From Candidatus Heimdallarchaeota archaeon (lineage in GTDB: Archaea > Asgardarchaeota > Heimdallarchaeia > Heimdallarchaeales > Kariarchaeaceae), in contig JAOUKW010000057.1 of the NCBI GenBank assembly GCA_029882335.1, forward strand, positions 1 to 15,411: a DNA stretch of 15,411 nt. Reading direction: 5' to 3'. Below are positions 15,191 through 15,411 of the stretch, piece by piece. The notes under the pieces were generated by a model. That model was not told the DNA's origin and ran no database searches. It worked only from the letters and a program-made list of their open reading frames with translations. The position numbers were made by a program, and so were the translations under genes. The first letter of the stretch is position 1. Each line of letters begins with the position of its first letter.

Positions 15191-15411
15191 GTGGGACATT
15201 CACATCACTGGAGCCATCATACCATAGGTCCAATACAAACTAATTGTTATGTACTAGGTACCTCTGATAATGCCATTCTTTTTGACCCAGGAGGACCTGA
15301 AGCAGAGCAGATTGCGAGACAGTTACTTGAAAAAGAGATAGAAATAAAACATGTATTCGTATCCCATGGGCATTATGATCATCTTGGTTGGGCACACACG
15401 GTACAAAAGGT
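15191..15411 (+). CDS. Metallo-beta-lactamase-fold hydrolase, N-terminal 73 residues (partial)
   Basis: The frame opens at GTG 15191, after an in-frame TAA at 15179, and runs off the right edge. The visible part has the opening beta strands of the MBL fold (GPIQTNCYVLGTSDNAILFD at 13-32, followed by PGG) and the metal-binding HxHxDH motif in SHGHYDHLG near residues 60-68. This pattern fits glyoxalase II-like or general MBL hydrolases. The substrate cannot be told from this fragment. The first ten residues contain five histidines (GHSHHWSHH), which is unusual ahead of the fold. TATA-like stretches occur at 15160-15166 and 15170-15179. The gene lies 66 bases after hel308 on the same strand, so it may be the last gene of that unit or separately transcribed. 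Confidence 0.85.
   Translation, partial: MGHSHHWSHHTIGPIQTNCYVLGTSDNAILFDPGGPEAEQIARQLLEKEIEIKHVFVSHGHYDHLGWAHTVQK

Noticed and set aside
1..15411. CRISPR array, insertion sequence, integrase or phage genes
   Set aside because: No regularly spaced repeats, terminal inverted repeats, transposase motifs or phage structural genes are visible. Almost all of the coding content is assignable chromosomal genes.

Overview
The window is a stretch of an AT-rich archaeal chromosome. The archaeal assignment rests on the gene set: a GINS subunit followed by a single MCM, a Hel308 helicase, the NurA-HerA resection pair, stand-alone archaeal 4-demethylwyosine synthase (Taw1), a UPF0147 protein, and a class II tRNA with a bulge-helix-bulge-type intron and no encoded CCA. 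Several genes also have TATA-like boxes about 24-30 bases before a start codon, which is typical of leaderless archaeal transcripts. The lineage cannot be fixed from this sequence. The Gins23-MCM linkage would fit the TACK/Asgard side of the archaea, but that is an inference.

Layout. Positions 1-2014 (minus) carry the N-terminal two thirds of a fused cobalamin-dependent acyl-CoA mutase of the IcmF type: B12 domain, G-protein chaperone, then the start of the mutase domain. It diverges from a small three-repeat helical protein (2146-2484) and an alpha/beta hydrolase (2582-3364). An ArsR-type regulator (3371-3703, minus) converges on the hydrolase. After an AT-rich gap come taw1 (3962-4942, minus) and the divergent UPF0147 gene (5128-5439), then an intron-containing tRNA-Ser(CGA) (5461-5564). 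The tRNA abuts, base to base, the end of the minus-strand cluster pyrG-nurA-herA (9834 to 5565). A 371-base intergenic region with palindromic and repeated AT-rich elements separates pyrG from the plus-strand replication/repair cluster gins23-mcm-hel308 (10206-15124). The window ends in the first 73 codons of a metallo-beta-lactamase-fold hydrolase.

How the genes relate. The right half is largely DNA maintenance. GINS and MCM are two parts of the replicative CMG-type helicase. Hel308 acts at stalled forks, and its last residues form a PCNA-binding motif. NurA and HerA resect DNA ends. CTP synthase, one base upstream of nurA, supplies pyrimidine nucleotides. The left half mixes branched or short-chain acyl-CoA metabolism, tRNA modification and small proteins of unknown role.

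Translation signals are partly consistent across the window. GGTG-type Shine-Dalgarno sequences lie 6-7 bases before the UPF0147 and mcm starts, and this bears on the start of hel308. GTG and TTG starts are common (arsR, gins, herA, hel308, MBL). I found no mobile element, CRISPR array, phage gene or rRNA, and no convincing new multi-gene system. The points most worth following are the Hel308 C-terminal PIP box, the tRNA-Ser gene and its contact with herA, the archaeal IcmF, and the pyrG-gins intergenic region.
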